Origin: Diadema setosum
Lineage: Eukaryota > Echinodermata > Echinoidea > Diadematoida > Diadematidae
Direction of reading: 5' to 3'
DNA length: 64,000 nucleotides
NCBI RefSeq assembly: GCF_964275005.1
Contig: NC_092693.1
Location: 24,517,122-24,581,121 of the forward strand
Below, piece after piece: positions 33,101 to 43,782 of the stretch (the first letter of the stretch is position 1; every line of letters starts with the position of its first letter). Made by a program: the position numbers and the translations under genes. A model generated the notes under the pieces. The model did no database searches, had not been told where the DNA came from, and saw only the letters and a program-made list of their open reading frames with translations.

Positions 33101-34989
33101 ATTCATAAATTTATGAGTTGCTGAATGATAGGCAAAGGACGTTTGTAGCACGAATACACCCACATCTATCATGAGACTCATTGCAACAATAAATTATAAT
33201 GGTCATTAAATTCGGTTTTTTTTTTCTTACTCTAATGGGAAGGTGACTTAGTTGCATTGTATAGAGGAATTGAAAGAAATCTGATTTTGGAGATTAGCAA
33301 TGTTGTGTGTAATCATACTGTCCCCTCTATAGTAAGAGGCACAACACTCTGTCCCTCGGAGAGGACATAAAATGGCGGTCCCGTGTGTGAGAGAGACACA
33401 AATCATGCACGTAAAAGATCCTTCTTCATTCATTCATCTCATAAGAGCAGGGTGCATAACCCGGTGAAGTGGTCCCACCTCACATCCAACTGGACCCCAT
33501 GGAAGACCAGCTATTGCAGCTGAATATGGGCTATCCTTGTGCTAACATTGGGCTAACATTGTTGAATAATCATTACTCAATGGTAATGCCACAATACCAC
33601 TTGCATTTATTTTACTGCAGTGGTAGCGATAAACGAATCTGTCAACTCAGAAAGCAGACATAATCACTTCTATTCCATGACTCATATCACAATTTCTTAC
33701 ACGTTGTACGTTTGCAAAAAGAATCCTTGTTTTCACATAACAGTTGTATGCTATCTCAAAATAACCGTCAGTTGTTCTTCTCTTCTAAAATGAAGAATGT
33801 TTCGTGAGCCTCAAAAAGGAATTAAAATCATGCCTCGACCCTTTGCTCACATCAGCAACAGACACACAAAAAAAATGTAACTGAATGATATATTGCCCTT
33901 CATCGATGTAAATTGACTGAACAAATTAAGTTGATTGAGACTGAATTGATTTAATTGGATATAAATGCGTCTTTATTTCCAGTGAGATTCAATATTAGTT
34001 TTAACCCGATGCTAAACTAAAACATATAGGGGCCTATACCCTTGATAGGTCTATAGATATCACATGGGACTATTTAGTGTGTGCATTATTATTATATCGC
34101 ATGGTTTGAATGCTGAACAATATTATGACCCATTTTACAACACAGGGCTGATAACTGGGACAACGACCTTAAGAATGATCACGAATTCGGAGGGCTAACT
34201 GACTGGGGAAAGGTAAGAACCAAGAAGACCGTTATTGATAATTGCTATATTACAACAACAAGGATTTAAACTTTTCTCCGGTGTTGATGCGAAATGTATT
34301 TACCCTCCTTTACCCCAATATTCTGTTCTTTACTTTCAAAGCAAGCGATATACTCCGAAGATTTTAATCATCTCCTTTAAGCTGAATAAAAACAAAAGTT
34401 ACTGCGGCCTACGTTTGTTGGAGTTGTTTCTGCGTTCATTTTAATGTACTTGATATTTTGTTCTTTTTGTCAGATTTCTTCCCGGCTTCTCGTTTTCCTC
34501 CTCTTTCCTTCTCATTTTCTTCATCCCTCCTCCTTTTCATAACTTCTCTTTTTTTTTTCAATCCTAGAAAGTGATCCTTGAGATGAATCGACTGGGCATG
34601 CTCGTTGACCTCGCTCACGTGTCAGAGGGCACGATGTCAGACGCCCTGGACGTTGCTAAAGCTCCGGTCATATTCAGTCACTCCTCTGCTTTTGCATTAT
34701 GCAATAGCTATCGGAACGTTCCGGATCACATTCTCAGACGAGTTGTAAGTTGCAAAAGGCACAGTAGTTCTGTGTCCCATAAAACATGTTTCCCCTTCCT
34801 CTTTACAGCTCAAAAGCCACATAATATTCATGCGCCTTAATTTGGTTATGCTATGCTATCGTTCATTTGGTTGCATCATTATCAAACACTTCTAAACTTA
34901 TTGTTTGATTCTTATAATGATTACCGATCCTTGAATTTCTAACAAATTCCAGGAGTTCATGAAAATGATACTTCCGTGCCTCAAAGTGG

Positions 34990-35023
<34 letters not shown>

Positions 35024-37409
35024 CTGCGTGTGTGTTTAGTCCTCATTTTGTACATGCAATTATTTAATAAATTTCGCTTGTTCCATTGCCTTTGTCAATA
35101 CATACAAGATTTGCACTGAAATTCATGAGAGATAACAATATTCAGTGTAAAAGATCAATTATTCTTCTGCAAATTTTGCCAAATACTTTCCTTTTTTCAT
35201 GATTAGGCAGTGCCAATTAAGCTAACTGACCAGTCTAGTCTTACTTACTCAGATTCGAAGAAATCCATGTTAACATTTCAAACTCTGTCGTACCTATACA
35301 AATTTCATTTTGACAAGACTGCGGGGATGGACAGTCAAAAAACAAAACAACACACGGCAAAGGAGCAAGACTGTCAACGCAGCAGGCCCACCCATTTCAC
35401 TTGTTGATGCTGCTCTACATTTTCAATTTTAACACGAATAATAATAATGATGATGATGATGATAATAATAATAATAATAATAATAACCTTGCATTTGTAT
35501 GGCGCCTTTTCTATACAGGCTCGAAGCGCTTCAACAACTTAAAAAAATACAAGAAATCAACAATATGTACTCAGCAAAACAAAAGAGAAAAAGAACAAAA
35601 CAAAACAAATAAACAATGACTTTAAACTTGTCAGATCATTAGCAGTGGAATTGATTAGTAAGAGCTACAAAAAGGGACACTGCATTTTAAATATTCACTC
35701 TCCTGTATGCGTTAACCTTCTTCTAAGCGTGCTCATAGGTTTTGTGCCCTGTCAGTTGAATGTGTGCGTTTCTTTCCAAACAAAATCCTCTGAATGCCCG
35801 ACATAATATAGTTCTTTTGTTGTCCTGTTCTATATCACAGGCTGAAAATGGAGGTATCGTCATGGTAAATTTCTTCACAGAATACATCAACTGTCCACCC
35901 GAAAACAAGACCGAAGCCACATTGAGTCAAGTCGCAGGTTGGTGTATAAAGTCGATACAAAAACAATGACCACATAACTAAAGCCTATAACAAAAGGGAA
36001 ATCGGGAAACCTATATGAGAGACATAAGGGTGATGATTTGCTAACTAATCAGTGACATGCAATAACGAAATCTCGATGGTGTTTACTGGCTGAGGTCCCT
36101 TTAATGTTGGGCACAATCTTAGTTGTTGGAGTTTGCCTCCACGGCCATTCTTACGACGAGTTGATATTGTTATAGCCTCAGTTTGCACTTGTAATTTGTT
36201 TTCCATGGTAGACGCTTGAGATGAGGAAATGACTCTCACATTTTTTTTTATCAACTAGAAAGACAACTTTAATTAGTAATACCTAGATATGCTAGCTCAT
36301 AAGGAACTCATAGCGGAAATGAGCATTTTCAAAGTTGATGAGAGATCCACACCCATTCATCCATCCGAAGTCCCTTTAAAATGATTCAGCTAAACATTCA
36401 CAGGCATGGGCATTTTAAAGGCATATACAATAGTACCTGTATGGAACGGTCCATGTGTTTGATACATGTTGAATATAAATCTGTGTATTCGCAGCTACAC
36501 AAAATGAGAGTATAATTCAGTATCTCTCAAAGACCGTCTAATCGAAGAGCTGATTAAGCTCATTCTTCCCACCAAAAGGACCCTGTGGCACAAGATTCCC
36601 GACTCCCAATCGGAGGACCCGAGTTCGATTTCCTCCCAGTGCATACGTCCTTGGACAAGAATGGTGTTTTTACCCACCTTTATGTCCCTCTTGACCCAGG
36701 TGTATAATGGGTATACCTGGCAACGCTAGTGTAATAACAATGGGTGCGTCTATCAACTCTTTTTCTCGGCAAAAACAGGTTTTCCAAACGGCTTTCAAGG
36801 AATTTTTAGGAGTTGATAAACTCAAAGCTGTTTTGATTATGGGGTTCGGAAAGCCTTTTCGAAAGCCGCAAATTTGTGCTTTCAGAAACAGGTTTCCGAA
36901 GCAGGTTTCCAGAAACCTGTTTCTAGAAGCCCTTTGAAGCAAGATAAACGCAAAGCTGTTTTGAAACGGCTTTGTACTGCGGTTACAGTATATGACCCCC
37001 TTCTCCTCTAAGTCAAATTGCACATTGCAGCTGCGAAGTGACAAGGCCAGTTTTCGTGTTCGCGATGAGTTGATAAACGCAACTATTTTGGAAGCCGTTT
37101 CTAAAGGGCTTTGGAAACGGCTTTGGAAACGGCCTTTGAAAGCCGTTTCAAACAGGGGAAAGATGATAAACGCAGCCAATGACAGGGCCGTCTGGTAGAG
37201 CAGTGGCGATACTGAAGAGGCTACCCTGCATGGATAAAGAAGTCCTTATTATCAAAGAACTTTTCAAATGCTTTTTTCCCAGATCACATGGATCACATCA
37301 AAACAGTTTGTGGCTGGACTTGTGTTGGCATCGGCAGTGACTTTGACGGTGTGCCCCTGTACGTGACTCCGAGAATGAGACTATTACCTCAAAGTGGGGA
37401 TACATCACA

Positions 37410-37443
<34 letters not shown>

Positions 37444-37632
37444 CACACACACACATACTTTTTACAATGATATTCATTCATTATCATTCAAATAATACAT
37501 AGACAATATAAAGTGGTACAGCTGTACAACAAAGTCACAAAATAATCACATAACTTGGACATAAGCAAGTGACAAAGTACTTATAATTTTATCCTACCTC
37601 TTTCTACTTATTCTTCCTGTGTACTACAGACA

Positions 37633-37663
<31 letters not shown>

Positions 37664-40600
37664 TTAAAGTAGATTTTGAAAATGACCTCCACTGTCACTT
37701 AGAGGACTTATTGTCAGTGCACACTTTGAAGAAAGAATGATAAATTCAGTGCGATCGGAGACAAGCAGATGTCTTTCCTCGATGGAGGGCGATGGTCTCT
37801 GTCACGAACACGCATACTGAATTCGAATTTCCGTAATTATAAAGGCAATTATGGACCAATTTTACTGAAAATCATATAGTCTGAAGAGAAAGAGTACAAT
37901 TTGACAAGCGCAGCAGCGAAGATTTGATCAAATCAGATTAAAATCAGAAATGTTATAAAAATTGTGAAGTGATTTAAAAAAAAAATCTTGAGCAGTCAAT
38001 ATCAATATGCAAATGAGTGAGTTGATGATGTCATCGCATCAAGACTTGGAATTTGTACCCCCAAAAATCTTGTAATATTATGAAATGTGTTTGTTCAAAC
38101 ACAATTATGTCCCAGTCTCAAATCTTATAATAATCATATCTGACTTATCATTAATTCTTCTGAAGTTATGCAGGCATGGATGATATGTTATACACTTTTA
38201 TAACACATAAAATGTATTCATCGGCTTTCTGTACACGGTTAACAGAAAATTGTGAGGAGATGACATAACCAGCTCACTTATTTGCATATTTATATATCAG
38301 CTGCTCGAGAATTGACGAAACTTCACAAACCTCCGTCTCCAGTATCATGCTGCCTAACTACAGTTCATATATCCAAATTCAGACTGGACAGATGAGAAAA
38401 ACATCATTATCATATCCAGCATTTCAAAAATGCATTAAGAGAAACATGGAAGATTATGTACTGACAGATCTTTATGAAATTCAAATTGAATGTGACTGTG
38501 ACTGTTTTCTTTCACTTGTCGTTAAATCCCCTTTCTTCATAGATTCAAGATTCAACTTTATTTTCACTTCCATCAAATAAACAAAGAAATTATATACATT
38601 GCATATTATGTACAGGATATTTGTAATACTTGCAGAACGTAATTTGACAATGTACATGTGAAAATGAGAAGTAGATGCAATTACATCTTTGTTAATATAT
38701 ACATAAAGCGTATAATGCAAGTCAACTAAGGATGAGGATGGAAGTGGAGGGTCCCACTAAGAAGCAGAGCTTGTACGATATGGAACCCTCAGAAAATACA
38801 CAAAACAGCAATATAAAACAAAATAAAACGAACCGATGTCAACTGACATCAAGACGATTGGGAAGGGAAAAAGAAAGAAAAGGAAAAAAAGAGAAAAAAG
38901 AGAAAAAAGGGAAAAAAGGGGGAAAACTACAGCACGTGCCATCGTGGACGCAAGCAGTCTAGATTCCATAATGTGAAATAAGTGATGAAATACAAGCAGG
39001 ATTGAATATAATGCAAAACATTTTTTATACGTAATTATGTAGGTAAGAATGCAGGAGAAAAAAAGAATAGACACATCGTTATATTTAGAACACAGACAGG
39101 AACATAATTAGAAGGAGGACTTATGTAAAAAAGAATGATGACTTGACTGAGATGATAAAGGGAAACTAACTCGGTTGGGTGTTGTAAGATTTCAATAGAA
39201 ATAATTTTAATTTATTCTTGAAAGAGTTCAGAGATTGAGCTGTTGTAATATTGTTGTGAAGTGAATTCCAATACTTTGGCCCGTCGTAGATGAATGTATT
39301 TTGAGCCAACAAAGTTCTCAGAAATGGCAAATGGAAGTCATTTGATCGCCGTGTTGGATAATTGTGAATGGATTGATTTCTTTGAAACATTGTTTCAAAT
39401 ATGTTTGGAAGATTATTTTTGTTATAATTATACATAAATTGTCCTAGATTAAACAAATACAAATCATTAATTTTCAATATTTTATGCTCATAAAATAGTG
39501 GGTCAGTATGGGACAAAAATGCAGTATGACATATGACACGGAGTGATTTCTTTTGCAATAAAAGTAATTTATCTAAAAATGTTTTATATGTATTTCCCCA
39601 CGCGAGAATACCGTAATTTAAATATGGCAGTATTAAGGATGAATATATCAACAAGCAGGGACGACAAAGGAAAACAAAACTTAAGCTTATTAATTATACC
39701 AATATTACGTGAAATGATTTTACATATACTGTCAATATGAAATTTCCATGAAAGCTTATTGTCAACTGTTATTCCAAGAAATTTTACATGGGAAACTTTT
39801 TCGAGTGGAGTACCATCTAAAACAATATCAACAGGCAATACCTCAGTATAGAATTACTAAAGAGCATATATTTTGTTTTTTGAAGATTAAGAGATAGCTT
39901 ATTTGCTTTTATCCACTGGGCAACATTTTCTAGTTCTGAATTTATTGCATTAACAAGGGTAAGAAGATTATTGTGTAAAAAAAAAATAGATTTGAGTCAT
40001 CTGCAAAGATAATAAAAGAAAGAACATCTGATGATCTACAAAAATCATTTATGTAAACATTAAACAACAGTGGACCTAATAAACTTCCCTGTGGCACCCC
40101 ACATTTAACATTTAATATTTGTGAATTACAACCATTTAGAGAGACATATTAGTATATGCGTATTCATTTTCTCATCTCTACATTGATTGTACGTGACGTT
40201 GATGTGTCTGTGGCTATACACACCCTTGCAATAATGTCTCTTTTCATATTGTGTGGAGAATAAGTTAAGTCATGCAACCAAAGAGATTGTAATTTGATGC
40301 AACGAAGTGATAGTGATGGATAAGTAGAAAGAAAAAAAGTCTTCCAAGGAGGAGCAAAATTTAAAGAACGGAAGAACGGAGAACTAGCTTGATTTCTGCA
40401 AAGATTTAGCTTTAATTGGAAAGACTGACTGACTGACTATTGTGAATATTATTGTGTCTTAACAATGATTGACAAATCCCTGTATCATTACTCCCTCGGG
40501 GAAGTCGTTCTGCATGCGACAACCGCCATCTTTACACGTTTTTCTTTAAACGGAGTATACAAGTAAGTATGTAATCGATAGGCATTTATATTCTTTGTTA

Positions 40601-42092
40601 TCCTTGAAATATTTGCATCACACGTCTAAACATGAGAAATATTGGCTAAAGATTCTGTTCGTTAGTTTTGGTTTTGTGGGAGATGCACTACTAGTATATA
40701 GATAGCAGGTTGTCAGATGGTAGCGTGATATTCAATTTCAAAACTGCAGCATCGTTGTTGTATTTATGATAGACGCGACGCCTTCAGCTACATGAAAGTA
40801 ACCAAGTCGTAAGGTCTTCCATGGGCTCCTTTCACAGAAGTATTAATTCAGCTTTATCACATGAAAAATCCTAATTTCCCTTACCCAACCTCATCTTTTG
40901 TGTGTTTTGGTTGTCATGTTCGGACAGCACACCACGCGGTCTGGAAGACGTGTCCAAATTTCCAAATCTGATCGCAGAGTTGATCGAGAGAGGCTGGACG
41001 GAAACCGAGGTGAAAGCCGCCATGGGAAACAACCTTCTACGAGTGCTTCGGAAAGCAGAGGAGGTTAGCTGCTATATAGGCCTTTACAGCATATGACAGC
41101 AATAACACTTGTATTTGGGCTCTAAAAATCCTCTGTATGGATAATAATATCAGATATTGGTATTGTGTTAGAAAGTAAGTTTACACTTGAAAAGAAATTT
41201 GATAAAAGACAATTAAATTTCTTGTCCAATGTAGGTAGTCGAATATCTAATGCACTTATTGTGTCGCCGTCGTCGTCGCTGTTGTTGTTACTACTATTCT
41301 TGTTATTTGCGTTTGACCAGACTAAAATTGTTGAATGATGACAAACTCTTAAATGTCCGTAGGAAATGCTTAAGCTTCCAGCCTGATGTTGGTGTGACAA
41401 TTTTCTTTTGTTGGCATTGTTTTTCGGTTCAAATCCTTATAACAAAAAATAACAAATGACTTCAAATCATCCCACTGGGGGCGAAAAACATGTAGTCTAG
41501 AAGAATGACTGTTCATGTTGTTATGTCTAATGCTTTCGTTGACGAATATTGATTAGACTCGGATAAAGATGTTTTCTGGTTGGGCATTCAGAAAAAGGAG
41601 GGCTATTAAGATTTTCCTTGACTACCAATATCTTTTGTCAATTTTGAGTAAGACCGTGCGTCCGCGCACGTGAATGTCTTGCTGTAGCGAAGTCTCCTCA
41701 ATTTCATCGGTTTGTTTCTATACATTTCATCTAATTGAACCATGGGTCAGAGGATGATATAGCACAAGTTAATGACTTCTATCAAACCAAAGCTGTTTCA
41801 ACCTCCACAAACATGTTTCGGGGTTGTGTGATATTCCTTTCCTTCTTTTTTTTTTTTCCAAATAGTACTGTAATTGGAATGTTGTTTGTGTCTTCTTTAT
41901 TGCGAATTTAAGGTTCGAGATGAACTACTGTCTTCCCAACGCCCGGATGAGTCCAGGACGCCATTCAACAGCGGAGGAGAGAAGACGAACAAATGCCGGA
42001 CCGTGTACTATCAAGGGACAAATGGCCATAGAGGACGCCGTTCACAAGTTGAAGAAACATCCTTGCATTCGAGCCGTGACTATTGCTTATAA
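19836..42092 (+). CDS. DPEP1: Membrane (renal-type) dipeptidase, M19 family, ten exons
   Basis: A zinc dipeptidase that hydrolyses dipeptides and, in vertebrates, leukotriene D4 at the cell surface. Exons: 19836-19996, 21022-21163, 22249-22381, 32740-32890, 34146-34212, 34568-34744, 35841-35937, 37283-37358, 40928-41063, 41913-42092. All junctions are GT-AG with continuous phase, giving 439 residues (human DPEP1 411). Zinc ligands: H55 and D57 (GHNDW), E163 (GVEGG), H235 (DLAH) and H256 (FSH), with the conserved 21-residue spacing. H190, R267 and D329 (GSDFDGVP) match catalytic or substrate residues. Cys pairs C109/C192 and C263/C295 and the dimer Cys C408 are kept. Residues 8-24 look like a signal peptide. 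No C-terminal hydrophobic GPI signal is visible. DPEP1/2/3 orthology cannot be decided; the symbol marks the family. Confidence 0.96.
21022..21163 (+). CDS. DPEP1: Dipeptidase exon 2: HxD zinc ligands
   Basis: Encodes (G)[14 protein letters not shown], then [14 protein letters not shown]. His and Asp of HND are the first two zinc ligands. Acceptor TTTTCAG, donor GTAAAA. Ends in phase 0. Confidence 0.97.
22249..22381 (+). CDS. DPEP1: Dipeptidase exon 3
   Basis: Encodes [20 protein letters not shown], then [20 protein letters not shown], matching the human FWSVYTPCDTQNKDAV segment. C109 is the first cysteine of a conserved disulfide. Acceptor GTCTAG, donor GTAGGA; one base is carried into exon 4 across a 10.4-kb intron. 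Confidence 0.95.
22640..23280 (+). repeat. ~166-bp tandem repeat rich in AGGTCA half-sites (copy 1)
   Basis: A unique leader (CAAAATTTGACTAAAGCATG) is followed by monomers starting near 22767, 22932, 23096 and 23267. Each monomer starts with TGACCT, four bases, TGACCT, then AGGTCA facing it, followed by an AT-rich part. Monomers 2 and 3 are nearly identical; monomer 4 is truncated. The same leader and monomers recur inverted at 31205-32050. Confidence 0.88.
23404..23460 (+). repeat. (AGAAT)n tail of a LINE-like element
   Basis: TAGCACATAAAATAAAGAAT is followed by several AGAAT units, resembling the 3' end of CR1/L2-group LINEs. A roughly 55-bp unit with TACAATTGTAGCC is duplicated just upstream (23320-23400). 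Confidence 0.55.
24159..26190 (+). repeat. Tandem ~310-380-bp repeat with CCCGTGGRAATCCACGGG hairpin
   Basis: At least four hairpin-bearing starts: about 24163, 24565, 24873 and 26024. Each is followed by TCTCAGGGC, a TTTCCCACGTTATGAGA box, AAAACTTGGTTTGATGG, CATCCGTTTATCT, an ATT-rich microsatellite and GGGGAGGGGGATCATAGTCAT. Copies differ in length mainly through the microsatellite. There are no ORFs. The superfamily is unknown; the stable hairpin at one end recalls Helitron-like or satellite units, but no CTRR terminus was fixed. Confidence 0.75.
26280..27062. promoter_or_regulatory. CpG-richer patch with CRE-like palindrome
   Basis: A locally GC- and CpG-rich stretch in an otherwise AT-rich intron. 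It contains the full CRE palindrome TGACGTCA (26827-26834) and, ten bases on, the palindrome ATGCATTATGCAT. This could be an enhancer or an alternative promoter of the dipeptidase gene. Evidence is compositional and motif-based only. Confidence 0.3.
27090..27129. repeat. (AT)n microsatellite
   Basis: About 20 AT units between unique sequences. Confidence 0.95.
30230..30850 (+). repeat. Three tandem ~225-bp units with GAGCGAAGCGACCGAGCG
   Basis: Each unit has GAGATCCTCG, GGGAGCGAAGCGACCGAGCG, a G-run, GATACCCCCTCCCACGGTAG, AAAAGTCGCGTTTATAGA and a weaker AT-rich part with GAAGGACTATGAT. A similar GGGAGCGAAGCGAC motif occurs at about 47037. Confidence 0.85.
31205..32050 (-). repeat. ~166-bp AGGTCA-rich tandem repeat (copy 2, inverted)
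   Basis: About five monomers in the opposite orientation to 22640-23280, ending with the same leader (complemented) at 31945-32045. The best-preserved monomer has AGGTCA-T-TGACCT at 31733-31745 and AGGTCA-TCAG-AGGTCA at 31750-31765. The first monomer is the most diverged. Confidence 0.88.
32740..32890 (+). CDS. DPEP1: Dipeptidase exon 4: zinc-bridging Glu
   Basis: Encodes [20 protein letters not shown], then [21 protein letters not shown]163 of GVEGG bridges the two zinc ions in this family. THSCNTPW holds H190 and the second disulfide Cys. Acceptor TTTTGTAG, donor GTAGGT; the Trp codon is split across the junction. Confidence 0.97.
33290..33480 (+). mobile_element. SINE-like body with ATGCACGTAAAAGATCC core
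   Basis: Contains TCGGAGAGGACATAAAATGG, GGTCCCGTGTGTGAGAGAG and CATGCACGTAAAAGATCC. A related core (complement of ATGCACATAAAAGAACCC) is in the minus-strand SINE at 58640-58930, so the two share a conserved SINE module. No tRNA-like head is recognised here. Confidence 0.5.
34146..34212 (+). CDS. DPEP1: Dipeptidase exon 5
   Basis: A 67-nt exon encoding [22 protein letters not shown]. It completes the TPW-ADNW signature and leads into the next helix. Acceptor ACACAG, donor GTAAGA. Confidence 0.93.
34568..34744 (+). CDS. DPEP1: Dipeptidase exon 6: two zinc-binding histidines
   Basis: Encodes [20 protein letters not shown], then [24 protein letters not shown] and FSH histidines lie 21 residues apart, as in the human enzyme. 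R267 of YRNVPD matches the substrate-carboxylate Arg. Acceptor after a T-rich tract ending CCTAG; donor GTAAGT. Confidence 0.97.
34995..35035. repeat. (TG)n microsatellite
   Basis: About 15 TG units, then an interrupted TCTGCGTGTG tail. In a dipeptidase intron. Confidence 0.93.
35437..35560 (+). repeat. (ATA/ATG)n tract plus GGCGCC repeat end
   Basis: An AAT/GAT microsatellite runs into TTTGTATGGCGCCTTTTCTA and GCTCGAAGCGCTTCA. A comparable arrangement (AATAATAATA then TATAATGCGCC and GTGCTCAAGGCGCAG) is at 48400-48470. It appears to be the terminal part of a dispersed retroposon. Confidence 0.5.
35841..35937 (+). CDS. DPEP1: Dipeptidase exon 7
   Basis: Encodes [20 protein letters not shown], then [12 protein letters not shown], matching human SLVMVNFYNNYISCTNKANL. 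C295 pairs with C263, and NKT is a possible N-glycosylation site. Acceptor ATCACAG, donor GTTGGT; one base is carried over. Confidence 0.95.
36560..36737 (+). mobile_element. tRNA-derived SINE
   Basis: GACTCCCAATCGGAGGACCC forms an anticodon-arm-like stem, followed by a B-box-like GAGTTCGATTTCCTC. The body GTGCATACGTCCTTGGACAA continues into TTGACCCAGGTGTATAATGG and TATACCTGGCAACG. The acceptor and D-arm parts are degenerate, so this is a SINE rather than a functional tRNA gene. Confidence 0.7.
36738..37185. mobile_element. MITE with TGGGTGCGTYTATCAAC-like ends
   Basis: The left end TGGGTGCGTCTATCAACTC faces a diverged complement GATAAACGCAGCCA at about 37168-37181. The interior repeats AACGGCTTTSAAAGCCGTTT and AGAAACAGGTTTCC modules in both directions. 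It ends about 100 bp before dipeptidase exon 8. No ORF with family resemblance. Confidence 0.65.
37283..37358 (+). CDS. DPEP1: Dipeptidase exon 8: DFDG motif
   Basis: Encodes (D)[18 protein letters not shown], then DFDGVPL. D329 of GSDFDG is the conserved active-site Asp. Of two possible donors, GTACGT at 37359 is chosen because it alone keeps the frame into TPRGLEDV of exon 9. Confidence 0.93.
37408..37453. repeat. (CA)n microsatellite
   Basis: About 20 CA units with one CCTC interruption. A second (CA)n tract is at 37622-37662 in the same intron. Confidence 0.93.
38545..40150 (-). mobile_element. 5'-truncated CR1/L2-type LINE with decayed RT
   Basis: Reads leftwards. From about 40120: [16 protein letters not shown] (RT motif B), VYINDF, then FADDSNLF (motif C). 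A frame break follows at a ten-A run near 39979-39988. The thumb segment is at 39584-39838, then the C-terminal frame 39166-39654 ([28 protein letters not shown]). The 3' UTR ends near 38545 with TTGAATCTTGAATC repeats. It is related to but clearly distinct from the LINE at 7103-9265. Inactive. Confidence 0.88.
39166..39654 (-). pseudogene. LINE RT C-terminal fragment
   Basis: 162 codons. Encodes [55 protein letters not shown] and [20 protein letters not shown]. These align position by position with the C-terminus of the 7592-9244 protein ([52 protein letters not shown]). Residues upstream are in other frames. Confidence 0.88.
40928..41063 (+). CDS. DPEP1: Dipeptidase exon 9
   Basis: Encodes [20 protein letters not shown], then [20 protein letters not shown], near-identical in pattern to human [20 protein letters not shown]. 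Acceptor GGACAG, donor GTTAGC. Ends in phase 0. Confidence 0.97.
41913..42092 (+). CDS. DPEP1: Dipeptidase exon 10: C-terminus
   Basis: Phase 0 reading gives [38 protein letters not shown] and then RDYCL-stop. GGxxxxxCRTxY matches human LGGSCRTHYGYSS, with C408 as the candidate inter-subunit cysteine. An overlapping frame (41920-42180) is open but lacks this match. The tail is polar, without a GPI-type hydrophobic end. Confidence 0.88.
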   Translation, partial: VRDELLSSQRPDESRTPFNSGGEKTNKCRTVYYQGTNGHRGRRSQVEETSLHSSRDYCL

Positions 42093-42206
42093 AGCACGAT
42101 TTGTTTCAAATGAAATTATTCTGCTAAAATGTATAATGACAATAACTATAAACACTAGCAACAGTGAAAAACTCCACTAAAATGGGATAAAAAATATTTG
42201 AACACT

Positions 42207-42212
42207 AATAAA
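42207..42212 (+). terminator. Candidate polyadenylation signal
   Basis: AATAAA 115 bases after the dipeptidase stop codon. Position and hexamer fit; the downstream GT-rich element is weak. Confidence 0.4.
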
Positions 42213-43466
42213 GAGTGAATCTCTAATTTCCAAAAGTCTTTACAACAGTATATGGTGACCACCACAATAATATGCAAATTCGATGAGAGGACTCACGCTG
42301 TCTCATTGCTCATAGTAATTATGCCTTTTCTCATTGTCCTGAACTTTTATGTAATATTTACGTTTCTTTAATTTGACAGGAAATATCCTTTCTACTGCCT
42401 GAAAGCGTTTGTTCTTTCTTTTTATTACTGAAATGATAAGTTTTTAATGATGTTTTCATAAGTGCAAATATATTATTCACGGAAAATATATTTTCAACTA
42501 TTTAACGTTTTGTTTGTATCTTAAAGGTTGTAAATAGTGTCATTAATACTGTCTCATGTATGATTCATAACATGCGCATGGATGAGAGTGAACGGTATCA
42601 TTAATGTTACTCATGAAACTCACTGTGATGTTTATGAGATTTTCTTCATGTCATTCAGGCTAAACTTGAACATAATGGGAGCTCCATTTGAATTTTGTAT
42701 TAATAGTTTGAATTTAGTTTGCACGCATTAATTGTATATCGGGCCATGCAAATCATAAGTGATAGCTTTCTGGATGCCAAATCTGAATCGACCTTCGTTG
42801 TGAAGACAGTGCATAATATCTTGATAGTTAGCAAAGTGAATCCATTGACGCATAGTCCCTCAATATCATTATAGCAACACGGATGGCAGATTTGTTTAAT
42901 ATTCCTTATTTTGGTAAATGATTTATGTAACGTCTGACGAAGGAGAACATGAATATTGTTTCCTCAGACAACTGAGAAAAATGTAGACTATTTCAAAAAA
43001 TATGTTTATGTCATATTAGACAATGCATCAACCTTTCGAGCTTACAAACAGTGTCACACTTGGTATTCCACTGCACATCATGAACCTGTAAGACGTTTTT
43101 CTTTATCAAACAAGCGAATAAACTTATTCTATCTCATTATTTTTTTTCTCAAAGTAAGAGTACAATTTGTATAAGCAGTAAGTCAAAGTGTGTGATAATG
43201 ATTACAGATTGTACATAAACACAAAAATAAGATATTTACAAAATAATGTGTCAATAAACCGATGAACTGGTCAAACAACGTACAAACATTATCGTTCTAT
43301 AATTGGAGCAGAGATTACAAGGTTTAGGAGGAGCAGAAATGAAGAAAGATGGAGAGAGATAGAGAGAAGGGCGGTATTGGATATGCATGGAGAAGAGAGG
43401 AGCAAAGAGAAGAGAGAAATTGACTGAAACTGAATGAAAACAGTAGAACCGAAATAGTATGTGTCG

Positions 43467-43782
43467 CAGGGCCGGCGGAACCGGGGCCGATTGGGTTCGC
43501 CCCCCCCCCCCACACACACACACACCTTTTTTTTTTTTTTTTTTTTCCCACAATACATAGGAATATATAGGCTGTGACCACTTTGGGCCCCTCCACTTTT
43601 TTTTTAAATCCCTGAAGTGACACCCGAAGATTGCAACAGAGCGACTTTTTTTATTGGTCAGCCGATGAAACCTTGACCTGTTTTGTTTGTTTGTTTTTTT
43701 TTTTGCTTTGCTGATATAACCCGGAAGTGGCAGTAGAAATATTTGCCCCCACCCCACTTTTGAAAACGTGGCGCCGGCCGTG
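43467..43782. mobile_element. MITE with CAGGGCCGGCG ends and 5-bp duplication
   Basis: The left end CAGGGCCGGCGGAACC faces GTGGCGCCGGCCGTG at the right. TGTCG flanks both sides directly (43462-43466 and 43783-43787). The interior has C-, CA- and T-runs. Together with the element at 18456-18625 it forms a group with CAGGG ends and 5-bp duplications. Confidence 0.75.

Noticed and set aside
36585..36660. Possible tRNA gene (B-box and anticodon-like stem)
   Set aside because: The acceptor stem and D-arm do not pair, and the downstream body matches a SINE.
37408..37662. Spaced CA tracts as a CRISPR-like or structured array
   Set aside because: Ordinary dinucleotide microsatellites in a eukaryotic intron; no repeat-spacer pattern anywhere in the window.
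41920..42180. 86-codon frame overlapping dipeptidase exon 10
   Set aside because: It is out of phase with exon 9 and lacks the conserved GGxxxxxCRTxY segment seen in the chosen frame.
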